Notes: generated by a model not told the origin, from the sequence alone. A stretch of 64,000 nucleotides of DNA from Alphaproteobacteria bacterium (GCA_016124315.1 WGNW01000022.1:1-64000), one strand, 5' to 3'; positions 15,681 to 25,790 are shown, counted from the first letter of the stretch. Numbers and translations: made by a program.

Positions 15681-16973
15681 TCAGGCCGACGCCAGCGCCT
15701 GATCGAGATCGGCGATGATGTCGTCGATGTGCTCCAGGCCGATGGACAGGCGCACATAGCCTTCCGTCACCCCCGTCGCCAGCTGCTCCTCCGCGGAAAG
15801 CTGGCTGTGGGTGGTGCTGGCCGGATGGATGGCGAGGCTGCGGGCGTCGCCGATATTGGCGACGTGATAGAACATCTTGAGCGCGTCGATGAAGCGTCGC
15901 CCCGCCTCCACGCCGCCCTTCAGCTCGAAGCCGAGCAGCCCGCCGTAGCCGCCCTTGAGGCAGGCGTCGGCCCGACGCCGGGATTCGCCCGTCTGCACGC
16001 CCGGGAAGATCACCTTCTCGACCGAGGGATGGCCGGAGAGCCATTCGGCCACCCGAGCGGCGTTCGAACAGTGCCGCTCCATGCGCAGCGGCAGGGTTTC
16101 CAGCCCCTGGATGATCTGGAACGCGTTCATCGGGCTGATCGCCGGCCCCAGGTCGCGCAGCAGCACGGTGCGGGCCCGCAGGATGTAGGCGATGGGGCCG
16201 ATCGGCTTGGCCGCCTCCGCCCAGACGGCGCCGTGGTAGCTGGGATCGGGCTGGTTGAGGTTCGGCTGGCGCTCCGGCCAGGCGCCCCAGTCGAAATTGC
16301 CGCCGTCGACGATCATGCCGCCGATGGAGGTGCCGTGGCCGCCGATGTACTTGGTCAGGGAATACACCACCAGCGCGGCGCCGTGCTCGAACGGGCGGCA
16401 GAGGATGGGCGCTGCCGTGTTGTCCATCACCAGCGGAATGCCGTATTCCCGGCCGATCGCCGCCACCTCGGCGATCGGGAAGACCTGCAGCTTGGGATTG
16501 GGCAGGGTTTCCGCGTAGTAGGCGCGGGTGCGCTCGTCCGTGGCCCGCCGGAAGCTTTCCGGATCGGCAGGATCGGCGAACCGGACCTCGATGCCCTGGG
16601 CGCGCAGGGTGTTGGCGAAAAGGTTCCAGGTCCCGCCATAGAGGTCGGTGGAGCTGACCACGTTGTCGCCGGCCGACGCCAGGTTCTGCAGCGCCAGGGC
16701 CGAGGCCGCCTGCCCAGAGGCCAGCGCAAGCGCCGCGGCGCCGCCTTCCAGCGCGGCGATCCGATCCTCGAGCACGGCGCAGGTCGGATTCATGATCCGG
16801 GTGTAGATGTTGCCCAGTTCCTCGAGGCCGAACAGCCTGCGCGCGTGCTCCGCGTCGCGGAACTGGTACGAGGTCGTCTGGTAGATCGGCACCGCGACGG
16901 CGCCCGTCGCCGGATCGGCGCGGTAGCCCGCATGCAGCACCAGCGTCTCGGGATTCCTGCTGTCCGTGCCCAT
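15681..16973 (-). CDS. O-acetylhomoserine aminocarboxypropyltransferase/sulfhydrylase
   Basis: A 430-residue PLP enzyme of the Cys/Met-metabolism family that makes homocysteine from O-acetylhomoserine and sulfide. The PLP lysine is in SLTKYIGGHGTSIGGM, the length of about 430 and the opening ETLVLHAGYRADPATGAVAVPIYQTTSY (seen at residues 8-35) are typical of MetY rather than MetB/MetC. GGGGAGA precedes the ATG. It could also use other activated homoserines. Confidence 0.92.
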   Translation of the reverse strand: MGTDSRNPETLVLHAGYRADPATGAVAVPIYQTTSYQFRDAEHARRLFGLEELGNIYTRIMNPTCAVLEDRIAALEGGAAALALASGQAASALALQNLASAGDNVVSSTDLYGGTWNLFANTLRAQGIEVRFADPADPESFRRATDERTRAYYAETLPNPKLQVFPIAEVAAIGREYGIPLVMDNTAAPILCRPFEHGAALVVYSLTKYIGGHGTSIGGMIVDGGNFDWGAWPERQPNLNQPDPSYHGAVWAEAAKPIGPIAYILRARTVLLRDLGPAISPMNAFQIIQGLETLPLRMERHCSNAARVAEWLSGHPSVEKVIFPGVQTGESRRRADACLKGGYGGLLGFELKGGVEAGRRFIDALKMFYHVANIGDARSLAIHPASTTHSQLSAEEQLATGVTEGYVRLSIGLEHIDDIIADLDQALASA

Positions 16974-17034
16974 CGGCGTCTCTCCCCTCGGTTTGCGGCG
17001 GGGACAGCATGACGATTGCCGCCGTGGCGCGCAA

Positions 17035-17985
17035 CTAGGCCCTGGTCACACCATGCCAGGCAATGTAGGCCACATAGAGGACCAGCATGGTCCAGCCTTC
17101 CCAGCGGCTGATGCGCAGCCCGGTCCCGGCAAACAGCATCATCAGGCCGGTCGCCGCGACCATCACCAGCAGGTCGGCGCCCTGGAGCGACGGCGGCACC
17201 CGAATCGGCTCCGCCAGCGCCGTCGCCCCGAGGATGCCGAGCAGGTTGAAGAGGCAACTGCCGACGATGTTGCCGAGGGCCACATCGGATTGGCGCCGCA
17301 GCGATGCCACCACCGTGACCGCCAGTTCAGGCAGCGACGTGCCGACCGCCACCACGGTCAGCCCCACCAGCGAGCCCGGCACGCCCAGCCACCCGGCGAG
17401 CCCGATGGCACCCTGCACGAAGACGTAGCCGCCCGCGGCCACGAGCACGATGCCGGCCCCAGCCATCGCCAGGCCGAGCGCCAGCGACCGGGGATAGGGC
17501 CCGATGGCTCCGGCTTCCCCGCTGCCGCCCCCCGACCGGGCGCCGTTCCTTTCGCGGACGTAGGCGAACCCGATGTAGAGGGCGAGGGCCAGCAGGAGCG
17601 CCGCGCCGCCGACCCGGTCGATGGTCCCGCCACGAATGAGCCAGGCCGACACGATCGTGGCGGCTGACAGGGCGACGGCGTTGGACCGAAACGCGTCGGG
17701 CTTCACCGGGATCGTCGCCAGTGCCGCCCCGGCACCGAGAATGAGCAGGATGTTGGCGATGTTGCTGCCGACGACGTTGCCGACCGCGAGGCCCGGATGG
17801 CCTTCCAGGGCCGCACTCAGACTGGTCACCAGTTCGGGGAGCGAGGTGCCGAACCCGATCAGGGTCATGCCGATCAGCAGCGGCGAAAGCTTCATCACCC
17901 GCGCCACACCCACGCCGCCGCGGACGAACGCCTCGCCGCCGACCCACAACATGGCGACACCGCCGGCGAGCATCAGCCAGATCAC
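17035..17985 (-). CDS. CaCA-family calcium/sodium (cation) exchanger, YrbG-like
   Basis: A 316-residue inner-membrane protein with about ten helices and the two inverted alpha-repeat signatures of the CaCA family: GFGTSLPELVTSLSAAL plus GNVVGSNIANILLILG in the first half and AVGTSLPELAVTVVASL plus GNIVGSCLFNLLGILG in the second. The acidic residues of both GTSLPE motifs are intact. The start is GTG at 17985 with GGAGGGG upstream. It exchanges a cation such as Ca2+ for Na+ or H+. Confidence 0.93.
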   Translation of the reverse strand: MIWLMLAGGVAMLWVGGEAFVRGGVGVARVMKLSPLLIGMTLIGFGTSLPELVTSLSAALEGHPGLAVGNVVGSNIANILLILGAGAALATIPVKPDAFRSNAVALSAATIVSAWLIRGGTIDRVGGAALLLALALYIGFAYVRERNGARSGGGSGEAGAIGPYPRSLALGLAMAGAGIVLVAAGGYVFVQGAIGLAGWLGVPGSLVGLTVVAVGTSLPELAVTVVASLRRQSDVALGNIVGSCLFNLLGILGATALAEPIRVPPSLQGADLLVMVAATGLMMLFAGTGLRISRWEGWTMLVLYVAYIAWHGVTRA

Positions 17986-18022
17986 GGCGCCCCTCCTCCG
18001 GCTCCCGGCGCCACCGGGCCCC

Positions 18023-18850
18023 TCAGGCGCGCGCCCTGGGCGACATCAGCTTCTGGATCTGCCGGGAATCAGCCACCAGCCGGTCCTCGGAGTCCCAGAT
18101 CTCGCCGTCCTCCTCGAAGAAGCCGCGGGTCAGCAGCCGGGTGGTGAAGCGGAACCGCAGCCAGCCTGGCGCGGGCCGGCGGCGCAGATGAGTGGTGAGC
18201 TCGATGGTGGGAACCCAGCCGGTGGGCCCGACCACGTTGAAGATGGCGGGCGGAACCGCATCCGCGAACATCAGCACCGAATAGAGATCAGGCTCGCGGC
18301 CGTCCCGGAACCGAATATAGCCCGCCATCTCGCCCACGCCGTGCGGCGTCTGCCGCGCCCAGCCCATGTGGGTGGGATGGAACCGCATGTCGATCATCTC
18401 CTGGAACTTGGGCGACTTGCCCTCCACATAGGGATGCTCGACACACGCCTCCGGCGGCGGCAGGTCGGGCGGCGAGGCATGCACCACGGACCGGCCGGTG
18501 GCCACGTCGAAATCGGTGAAGGTAGCGGTGAAGTGGGTGCGCTGGACGCCTTCCTGGATCAGTCGGGCGAAGCCGGTCGACGTGGTGAGGCTGCGGCCCA
18601 GCTTCTCGGTCGCGATCTCGACCGGACCGGCGGCGGAGCGTTTCATGTAGTGGCCGGTAACGGTCAGCGGGTGCGGATGGTCCAGCGTCCCCGCCAGCGC
18701 CCGCGCCGCGATCGCCATCAGGTAGCCGCCGTTGGGCGTGCCGCCGGCGATGCCCCAGGTCTCGTGGAAGGTTGCCAGGAAGCGCCCCTCCCCCGCCTTC
18801 TCGACCGCGGTTTCGACATCGAAGAAGCTCGGCATCTCCGCAACGTTCAT
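18023..18850 (-). CDS. Acyl-CoA thioesterase-family (double hot-dog) protein
   Basis: A 275-residue protein resembling the TesB-like double hot-dog thioesterases (4HBT_3 type): TPNGGYLMAIAARAL near residue 40, then paired hot-dog halves with FTDFDVATGRSV and VPTIELTTHLRRRPAPGWLR. It likely hydrolyses acyl-CoA thioesters, with no chain-length evidence. It ends just after the exchanger gene's start region in the same orientation. Confidence 0.82.
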   Translation of the reverse strand: MNVAEMPSFFDVETAVEKAGEGRFLATFHETWGIAGGTPNGGYLMAIAARALAGTLDHPHPLTVTGHYMKRSAAGPVEIATEKLGRSLTTSTGFARLIQEGVQRTHFTATFTDFDVATGRSVVHASPPDLPPPEACVEHPYVEGKSPKFQEMIDMRFHPTHMGWARQTPHGVGEMAGYIRFRDGREPDLYSVLMFADAVPPAIFNVVGPTGWVPTIELTTHLRRRPAPGWLRFRFTTRLLTRGFFEEDGEIWDSEDRLVADSRQIQKLMSPRARA

Positions 18851-18917
18851 GGCATCGCCTTTCCGTCAGACGGGGGTGGGAGTAGCGAAAATCCGCCGCC
18901 GTGGCAATGGCCCGGGA

Positions 18918-21900
18918 TCATTCGCCGGGATGGATGGGCAGCCTGTCGTCTTCGGCCTCGGCCTTGGGGTCGGGCGCACCCAGCGTCACCCTCGCCGCCT
19001 GGCGCGCAAGCCAGGCCTGGATGTCGTCGACGATGGTGAACACCACCGGCACGAACACAAGGCTGAGCAGCGTCGAGGTGATCAGGCCGCCGATCACGGC
19101 GATCGCCATGGGGGCCCGGAACTCGGTGTCGGCGCCGATGCCGATCGCGATGGGCAGCATGCCGGCGCCCATCGCCACCGTGGTCATGACGATCGGCCGC
19201 GCCCGCTTGTGGGCGGCGTCGAGCAGCGCCTCCTCGCGCTTCATGGCGCGCTCGGCGCGGGACACGACGGCGTATTCGACCAGCAGGATGGAGTTCTTGG
19301 CGGCGATGCCCATCAGCATCAGGACGCCGATCAGCACCGGCAGGGAGAGCGGCTTGCCGAGGATCAGAAGCAGGCCGAAGGCGCCGCCGAAGGACAGCGG
19401 CAGCGCCGTGAGGATGGTCACCGGATAGCCGAAGTTCTTGAACAGCAGCGTCAGCACGAAATACATCAGCAGGATGCCGGTGACGATGGCGACGGCGAAG
19501 CCGTTCAACAGTTCGCCCAGGTTCTCGACATCGCCGGTGGGCACCTCGTGCACGCTGGCGGGGAGATGCTGCATGGCCGGCAGGTTGTAGACCAGCTGGT
19601 TGGCCTCGCCGAGCGGAAGTCCTGCCAGCTCCGCCTCGATGACGGCGGTGCGCCGTCGGTCCAGCCGATCGACCTGGGACGGGCCGGCGCCAAAGGAAAT
19701 ATCGGCAACCGACGACAGCGGCACCGAGCCGCCGCCCGTGGTGGGCACGCGCAGGTTGCGGATGGTGTCGATGTTGCGCCGCGCGTTCTCCATCAGCATT
19801 ACCCGGATGGGGATCTGCCGGTTGGGAAGGTTGTACTTCGGCAGGTTGAATTCCACGTCGCCCAGCGTGGCGATGCGCACGGTCCGGGCGATGGTCTGCG
19901 TCGCGACGCCCAGCGAGGCGGCCTTGTCGTCCTTGGGGACGATCAGGATCTCCGGCCGGGCGAGATTGGCCGTGGAGGCGACGTTGACGAGGCCGGGAAT
20001 GCCGCGCATCTGCCGCTCCAGCTCGCGGGATGCCCTGGTCAGCGCCTCGGCGTCGTCGCTGACCAGCGCGACCTGCAGCCGAGAGCCGCTGGAGCCGTCG
20101 GCGCCGAAGCGGACGCGCACGCCGGGGATCTTGCGCAGCGCCGGGCCGACGGCAGCCTCGAACTCCTGCTGGCTCATCCCCCGGTCGCCGCGCGGCACCA
20201 GGTTCACGGTCATGGTGGCGCGGCGGACCTCGCCCTGCATCGTGCCGCCGCCGCCGGGTCCGACCATGGTGATCGACGTGCCGAGAGACGCGTAGACGTC
20301 CGCGACCTCCGGCCGCGCCCGCAGGACCCGCGACAGGCGCTGGGCCACGGCGTCGGTTTCGGCCAGGGTCGAGCCCGGCGGCAGCTCGACCGACATCACC
20401 GACCGGCCGGTGTCGCTGACCGGCACGAAATCGATCTTCAGAGCGACGCCCATGCCGATCGACACCAGAAAGATCAGGAAGCCCACGCCGACCACCTTGA
20501 GCCGGTGGCGCAGCGCCCAGGTGATCACCCGCAGGTAGAACGGCATCCAGGACGGCTCGTCGTGCTCCCGGGCATCCGACTTGAGGAGATAAGCGCCCAT
20601 CAGCGGCGTCACGGTGCGGGCCACCAGCAGGGAGAACAGCACCGAGACACAGGCGGCGAAGGCGAAGGCCTGGAAGAACTGCCCGGTGACGCCCGGCATG
20701 AAGCCGACCGGCGCGAAGACCGCCACGATCGTCATGGTGGTCGCCACGACGGCGAGGCCGATCTCGTCGGCCGCCTCGATGGCGGCGGGATAGGCCGGCT
20801 TGCCTTGCCGCATGTGGCGGACGATGTTCTCGATCTCGACGATGGCGTCGTCGACCAGAATGCCCACCGTCAGCGCCAGGGCCAGGAGCGTGACGATGTT
20901 GAAGGACTGGTTGAACAGCGCCATCAGGGCGAAGGTGGGGATGAGCGACAGCGGCATGGCGAGAGCCGAGATCAGCGTCGCCCGGGCATCGCGCAGGAAC
21001 CACCAGACCACGCCCACCGCCAGCAGCGCCCCCAGCAGCAGCGCCTCGAGCGAGGCGCTGAAGCTCTGCCAGACGAACTTGTCCGCCGCAGTGACCTCCT
21101 CGATTCTGACGTCGTCGTGGCCGGCGTCGAGCTTGGCCACCTCCCGGCGCACCGCGTCGGCGACGTGCACCTCGCTGGCGCCGCGGGTCTTGACCACGCC
21201 GAAGCCCACCACCTCCTGGCCGTCGAACCGGGCCCGGGTGCGCGGCTCGGCCCAGCTGTCCTCGACCCGGCCCAGATCGGCGAGCCTGACGGTGCGGCCG
21301 TCCGGCAGGGTGATGCGGCTTGCCGCCAGCGCCTTGACCGACCCCGCGCTGCCGAGCGTCCGGATCGACTGCTCCGCCGCGCCGATGTCGGTCCGGCCGC
21401 CGGGAAGATTGGCGTTGACCTCGCGCAGCTGCTGGGTGACCTCGCCGGCGGTGATGCCCAGGGCGGACAGCCGGTCCGGATCGAGCCTGACGGCGATCTC
21501 GCGGCTGACGCCGCCGGCGCGCTGCACCTGCGCCACGCCGGGGATCGCCAGCAGCGCCTTGGAGACGTCGTTGTCGACGAACCAGCTCAGCTGCTCGGGC
21601 GACATGCCGGCCGCCCGCACGACGAAGACGACCAGCTGGAAGCCCGCGGCATCGATCCGCGAGACCACCGGCTCCTCGGCGTCCGCCGGCAGATCGGCCC
21701 GGATGCCGGTGACGGCGTTGCGCACGTCGTTGGTGGCCCGGTCGGTGTCGGTGCCCAGCTGGAACTCGACCGTGGTTACCGAGACACCGTCGTTGACGGT
21801 GGAGCGGATATGCTTGACGCCGCCCAGCCCCGCCACCGAGTCCTCGACAAGGCGCGTGACCTGGGTCTCGAGCTCGGAAGGCGCGGCGCCCGGCTGGGTG

Positions 21901-22049
21901 ACCGTGACGCTGACGGCCGGCAGGTCGATGTCGGGCGTGTTGTTGATCCGCATGGCCATGTAGCCGGCGATGCCGGCCACCATGAGCAGCATGAACAGGA
22001 CAATGGTCGGGACCGGGTTGCGGATCGACCATGAGGAGAGCCGCTTCAT
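18918..22049 (-). CDS. RND efflux transporter, inner-membrane pump (AcrB/HAE1 type)
   Basis: A 1043-residue RND permease of normal length with 12 membrane helices and two large periplasmic loops. TM4 carries the proton-relay acidic pair in GILVDDAIVEIENI. The segment FVPVSDTGRSVMSVELPPGS marks the start of the second half. It expels drugs or other hydrophobic compounds with the adaptor encoded upstream. Its ATG overlaps the adaptor stop by 4 bases (ATGA), so the two are translationally coupled. No outer-membrane channel gene is adjacent. Confidence 0.95.
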   Translation of the reverse strand: MKRLSSWSIRNPVPTIVLFMLLMVAGIAGYMAMRINNTPDIDLPAVSVTVTQPGAAPSELETQVTRLVEDSVAGLGGVKHIRSTVNDGVSVTTVEFQLGTDTDRATNDVRNAVTGIRADLPADAEEPVVSRIDAAGFQLVVFVVRAAGMSPEQLSWFVDNDVSKALLAIPGVAQVQRAGGVSREIAVRLDPDRLSALGITAGEVTQQLREVNANLPGGRTDIGAAEQSIRTLGSAGSVKALAASRITLPDGRTVRLADLGRVEDSWAEPRTRARFDGQEVVGFGVVKTRGASEVHVADAVRREVAKLDAGHDDVRIEEVTAADKFVWQSFSASLEALLLGALLAVGVVWWFLRDARATLISALAMPLSLIPTFALMALFNQSFNIVTLLALALTVGILVDDAIVEIENIVRHMRQGKPAYPAAIEAADEIGLAVVATTMTIVAVFAPVGFMPGVTGQFFQAFAFAACVSVLFSLLVARTVTPLMGAYLLKSDAREHDEPSWMPFYLRVITWALRHRLKVVGVGFLIFLVSIGMGVALKIDFVPVSDTGRSVMSVELPPGSTLAETDAVAQRLSRVLRARPEVADVYASLGTSITMVGPGGGGTMQGEVRRATMTVNLVPRGDRGMSQQEFEAAVGPALRKIPGVRVRFGADGSSGSRLQVALVSDDAEALTRASRELERQMRGIPGLVNVASTANLARPEILIVPKDDKAASLGVATQTIARTVRIATLGDVEFNLPKYNLPNRQIPIRVMLMENARRNIDTIRNLRVPTTGGGSVPLSSVADISFGAGPSQVDRLDRRRTAVIEAELAGLPLGEANQLVYNLPAMQHLPASVHEVPTGDVENLGELLNGFAVAIVTGILLMYFVLTLLFKNFGYPVTILTALPLSFGGAFGLLLILGKPLSLPVLIGVLMLMGIAAKNSILLVEYAVVSRAERAMKREEALLDAAHKRARPIVMTTVAMGAGMLPIAIGIGADTEFRAPMAIAVIGGLITSTLLSLVFVPVVFTIVDDIQAWLARQAARVTLGAPDPKAEAEDDRLPIHPGE

Positions 22050-23170
22050 GGCGCGGCGGGGTCCGAGCTCGCCACGGGTTCTCCGCCGCTGCCGCGCACG
22101 ACCGTGACGAGGTCGCCGTCCTCGAGGAACCCCGCCCCCTTGAACGCGACCCGCGCCCCGGCCGACAGGCCGCTCTCGATCTCCACCTCGTCGCCGACCC
22201 GATCGCCCGTCTGGACCCGCCGGAAGCTGACCTTGCTGTCCTCGCCGACGACGAACACGCCGGCCGTGCCGTCGCGGTAGACCACCGCCGCCTGGGGAAC
22301 GAGCAGCGCCTCCACCCCATCGAGCCGGATGCTGGCCTGAGCGAACATGCCGGGCCGGAAACCGGCGCCCGCCGGCAGGGCGATGTGGGCAAGGCCCAGC
22401 CGGGAATTGCGGTCGACGCTGGGGGCGACCGCGCGGATCGAGGCCTGTACCGGCGCGATCCCCTCGGCGGACACGCCGACGGTCAGGCCGGGCTTCAGGC
22501 GCGGCAGCACCGTCTCGGGAATCTCGGCGTCGAGCTCCAGCCGGCTGTCGCGCACCACCCGGAAGAGCTCGGTGCCGGAGCTGACGATCTGGCCGATCAC
22601 CGCGCTCTTGGCGGAGACGTAGCCGTCGCCGGGCGAGACGATCCGGGTCTGGGCGAGCTTCGCTTGGGTTTCGGCCAGGGACGCTCGCGCCAGCGCGAGG
22701 TCCGCCGCCGCCGTGTCCGCCGTCGCACGCCGGGCGTCGGCCGCCTGGCCGCTGATATGGCCCCGCTTCAGCAGTTCCTCGCCGCGCTGCAAATTGGCCT
22801 TCGCCTCGGTCAGCCGCGCCTGCGCGGCCGCGACGCCGGCCTTCTGCTGGGCAAGCTGGGCCTGGAGAACGTCGTCGTTGAGGCGGGCGAGGAGCTGGCC
22901 CTTGGCGACCGCATCCCCCTCGTCCACCAGCACGTCCGTGACGGCGAGCCCGCCCACTTCGGCACCGACGGGCATCTCTTCCCAGGCCACCACCGTGCCG
23001 ACCGCGGAGACCGTGCGCTGCACCGCCTTGTGGTGCGCCACGGCGGCGGTGATGGTCATGGCCGGCTGGGCCGCCTCCTGGCTGCCTCCGTCGCCGCAGG
23101 CTGCCAGCAGGGCCATGGCTGCCAAAGCCCCGATCATGCGGCGCTTCGAAACCTTCGGTAGCAAACGCAT
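22046..23170 (-). CDS. RND efflux periplasmic adaptor (membrane-fusion) lipoprotein
   Basis: A 374-residue adaptor with a lipoprotein signal (MIGALAAMALLAACG, lipobox LAAC), a biotinyl-lipoyl half motif (VGGLAVTDVLVDEGDAVAKG), a coiled-coil hairpin (about 105-165) and a beta-barrel. ATG 23170 follows AAGGG; an internal ATG 11 codons later is also possible. It is the first gene of the operon with the RND pump. No TetR-type regulator is next to it. Confidence 0.92.
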   Translation of the reverse strand: MRLLPKVSKRRMIGALAAMALLAACGDGGSQEAAQPAMTITAAVAHHKAVQRTVSAVGTVVAWEEMPVGAEVGGLAVTDVLVDEGDAVAKGQLLARLNDDVLQAQLAQQKAGVAAAQARLTEAKANLQRGEELLKRGHISGQAADARRATADTAAADLALARASLAETQAKLAQTRIVSPGDGYVSAKSAVIGQIVSSGTELFRVVRDSRLELDAEIPETVLPRLKPGLTVGVSAEGIAPVQASIRAVAPSVDRNSRLGLAHIALPAGAGFRPGMFAQASIRLDGVEALLVPQAAVVYRDGTAGVFVVGEDSKVSFRRVQTGDRVGDEVEIESGLSAGARVAFKGAGFLEDGDLVTVVRGSGGEPVASSDPAAP

Positions 23171-23374
23171 CCTGGCCCTTATGTCTTTATTGCAGCGCAA
23201 CGGCAAACATAGGTGGAGCCGTTGCACAGTCAATCGGGGGATTGCCGGGCACGCCCGCAGGCCCCGGACCAGACATGCCGAGGCTCTGGCGCAGGCCGCC
23301 GACCCGGACAGAGCATGGAAGTCGTGCATCACCCCTCGCCGTCCCGGACGGTGCCGCCGACGCCCGCCCGCGGA

Positions 23375-24940
23375 CTACTTGGCCGGCGCTGCGATCAAGC
23401 CGATCTGCGTCGCGTCGGCCGGCGCCTTCTCGACGTCCTTGATAGGCTGTCCCTGGGGAGATGGATCACCCACCGCCATGCGGTAGGCGGTGTAGTACTT
23501 GTAGATGTTGGAAATGTATTCGACCGACTTGCGGCCGAGCTTGCGGGCGGCCGCCAGTTCGACGTTGTTGAACCAGACGTTGGGGTTGAGCCCGGACTTC
23601 TCGGCCGACTCCCGGATGAGTTCCAGGTTCTTGGGCCCGGCGTTGTAGCCGACGAAGGCCATCAGCGTGCGGTTCATCTTATCGATGCCCGGATCGTCCA
23701 GATAGGAATCGGCGATGTAGCGCAGATACTTGGCGGCGGCCTCCACGTTGCGGCCGGCATCCTTGTCGATGCCCTTGATGCCCACCGCGTCGGTCGACGC
23801 CGTCGCCGGCATCATCTGCATCATGCCGACCGGTCCGTTGGGATTGCGGGCCTGCTGGTTGAGGCGCGATTCCTGATAGCCCAACGCCATCATCATCAGG
23901 TGGTCGACGTCGTACGCGTCGCCGTACTTCTTGAACATGTCGTAGGCGGCGTGGAACTTCTCCATCTCGTCCTGGGACGTCGCGTCGGCGATGAATGCCC
24001 CGTTCGCGAGATATTTCTTCAGCGCGTCTTCACCGATGCCCGGCTTCGCGCCGTGACGGGCCGTGAACCCGTCGACCAGCCGCTTGAGATTGGGACGATC
24101 CTTGCGCACCGCCCAGACGAATTCGCTGCCGCCCTTGTCGAGCAGGTCCGAATTGACGGCGATGCCGTCCAGCACCTGGCTCCAGAACGCGGCCACGTAG
24201 CGGTCGACCACGGCCACGTGGACGAGGCCGGCATCGACCATCTGCAGCAGGTCCTCGTCCTGCAGTTCCTCGGGCGCGGTGAAGAAGCGGATCGGCTCGC
24301 GTCCCTCGGCGACCATCCGGTCGCTCAGCGCCCGCAACTCGGGATAGGAGGGGCTCGACCCGTGGATCACCACGCGACGGCCGGACAGGCTATCCAGACT
24401 GGAAACCGCATCGCCGCCCTTCCGGTAGACGATGGCGGCGCCGCTGTCGGATGCGATCTGGCCGGCGAGATCCACATCGGACTCACCGCCTGAGGGCGCG
24501 CTGATGCCGCCGGCGGCGATATCGCCCAGTCCCGCCTCGAGATCGGGAAGCAGCCGGTCCTCCGTCACGGGCACGAAAACGACCTTCAGACCGCCCTTCT
24601 GTCCCTCGGCGGCGGGGCGGTCGTTGGCCCACTTCTCCAGCGAGACGCCCATGTCGTGCAGGACGCCCATCTCCTTGCCCCTGTCGTAGAAGAACAAGGT
24701 CTTGCTGTAAGGAACCAGGATACGGATGACGCGCGGCGCGTCCGGGACCTTCGAAGTCGCCGCTGCGGTCGTCTTTACTTTAGTGATCCGCTTCACGGGA
24801 ACCGGCTGCGGGCCGCCGCCGACGGCACCTGCCAGGGCCGGCAGGGCGACCGCTGCGACCGCGCCTCCCAACGCACACGCCAGGATCTTCCTCAGCGGAC
24901 CGCCTCGACGGGGCCGCGATGCTTCGGCGGGCAAGTCCAT
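23375..24940 (-). CDS. MltF-like lytic transglycosylase (solute-binding domain + SLT domain)
   Basis: A 521-residue secreted protein. A signal segment (about 15-40) is followed by a family 3 solute-binding-like domain (about 68-300) and a C-terminal goose-type SLT domain. The catalytic Glu is in MALGYQESRLNQ, followed by PVGMMQMMPATA and NRTLMAFVGYNAGP. This is the MltF design: peptide-sensing regulatory domain plus peptidoglycan-cleaving domain. ATG 24940 is chosen for AGGGAGC upstream; the open frame extends further but without a signal. Confidence 0.88.
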   Translation of the reverse strand: MDLPAEASRPRRGGPLRKILACALGGAVAAVALPALAGAVGGGPQPVPVKRITKVKTTAAATSKVPDAPRVIRILVPYSKTLFFYDRGKEMGVLHDMGVSLEKWANDRPAAEGQKGGLKVVFVPVTEDRLLPDLEAGLGDIAAGGISAPSGGESDVDLAGQIASDSGAAIVYRKGGDAVSSLDSLSGRRVVIHGSSPSYPELRALSDRMVAEGREPIRFFTAPEELQDEDLLQMVDAGLVHVAVVDRYVAAFWSQVLDGIAVNSDLLDKGGSEFVWAVRKDRPNLKRLVDGFTARHGAKPGIGEDALKKYLANGAFIADATSQDEMEKFHAAYDMFKKYGDAYDVDHLMMMALGYQESRLNQQARNPNGPVGMMQMMPATASTDAVGIKGIDKDAGRNVEAAAKYLRYIADSYLDDPGIDKMNRTLMAFVGYNAGPKNLELIRESAEKSGLNPNVWFNNVELAAARKLGRKSVEYISNIYKYYTAYRMAVGDPSPQGQPIKDVEKAPADATQIGLIAAPAK

Positions 24941-25127
24941 GCCGCTCCCTCTACCGCCCCGCAGCCGATATAAGACCACGGACCGGAGCGTTGCGCCAGT
25001 TCCTTCGACGCAGACCCGCCCGGCGCTCGCGGGGACCACGCCTCGAACGGCCAGCAATAAGCCGTTTCCGGCACCATCCGTCAAGGGCGGAGGCACCCAG
25101 TTTCAGGTCGACGATGGTCCCGACACG

Positions 25128-25643
25128 TCAGAAGCGGCGGTAAAGCGGGTGCTTCGGAGACAGCCCCTCGACGAGTTCCAGCCCTTTCAGGCCTCCGTCC
25201 GGGCCGCCGGAACTGGGCATCATCTGGGCGAATTCCAGCAGGGTCCGACGTTCGGAGACCCGCCAGACGCCGTCGCGCCGCTCCAGCCTGTCCAGGTACC
25301 GGCTGCCGAAGAAGCTCTGGGTGAAACCGCCCTCGCCGTCCGGCGCGCGCCCGCCTGCCAGGCTGTTGCTTTCGGCCTCCGCCCGGTCGTCGTCGACCTT
25401 CACCAGGATGTTGAAGACGTAGTGGAACCGGTGCAGGCTCTGGGATTCTATCGGCATCACCATGGTGCACCATTCGTGCGCATTGCCGACGAAGAAGCCG
25501 TAGTCCACCCAACCGTCGGCATGGAAGCATTCCTTGAGCGCCTCCTCGTCCAGCCAGTCGAGCCCCCGCGCGTAGCGGACGCCCAGCACTTCGGCGATCT
25601 CCTGCTTGTCCCAGAGTTCCTGCAACTGCTGTTCGCTCGGCAT
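25128..25643 (-). CDS. SnoaL-like (NTF2-fold) protein
   Basis: A 171-residue protein with the SnoaL-like opening (LQELWDKQEIAEVLGVRYAR) and core HRFHYVFNILVKVDDDRAEA. It lacks catalytic residues I can assign. ATG 25643 follows GGGGGAGAG. It is divergent from the first TonB receptor, whose promoter region it shares, and may act on the compound that the receptor imports. That link is an inference from position. Confidence 0.8.
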   Translation of the reverse strand: MPSEQQLQELWDKQEIAEVLGVRYARGLDWLDEEALKECFHADGWVDYGFFVGNAHEWCTMVMPIESQSLHRFHYVFNILVKVDDDRAEAESNSLAGGRAPDGEGGFTQSFFGSRYLDRLERRDGVWRVSERRTLLEFAQMMPSSGGPDGGLKGLELVEGLSPKHPLYRRF

Positions 25644-25741
25644 GGCTCTCCCCCATCTCCACCGGTTCATGCGGCGCACACCCTATCGCCGCCGGACCGC
25701 GAAATCATTCCCAAAGTCGGTCGCAAACGCCTGGACCGGAC

Positions 25742-25757
25742 TGTCACATGATTGACA
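25742..25757. promoter_or_regulatory. TGTCA-N6-TGACA dyad
   Basis: A perfect 5-base inverted repeat close to the divergent SnoaL gene start. It has the same TCA...TGA character as the shared motif but a 6-base spacer. It may be a second site for the same regulator or chance. Confidence 0.3.
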
Positions 25758-25790
25758 CTACCGGCAAAAAGTCGACACCGGGCGTAGCAT

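Noticed and set aside
18732-22034. An open frame of 1100 codons on the plus strand opposite the RND pump, and a 1181-codon one in another minus frame
   Set aside because: Both are shadows of the high-GC RND gene. They have Gln/Arg/His/Pro-rich low-complexity composition and no domains, while the RND frame has all family motifs.
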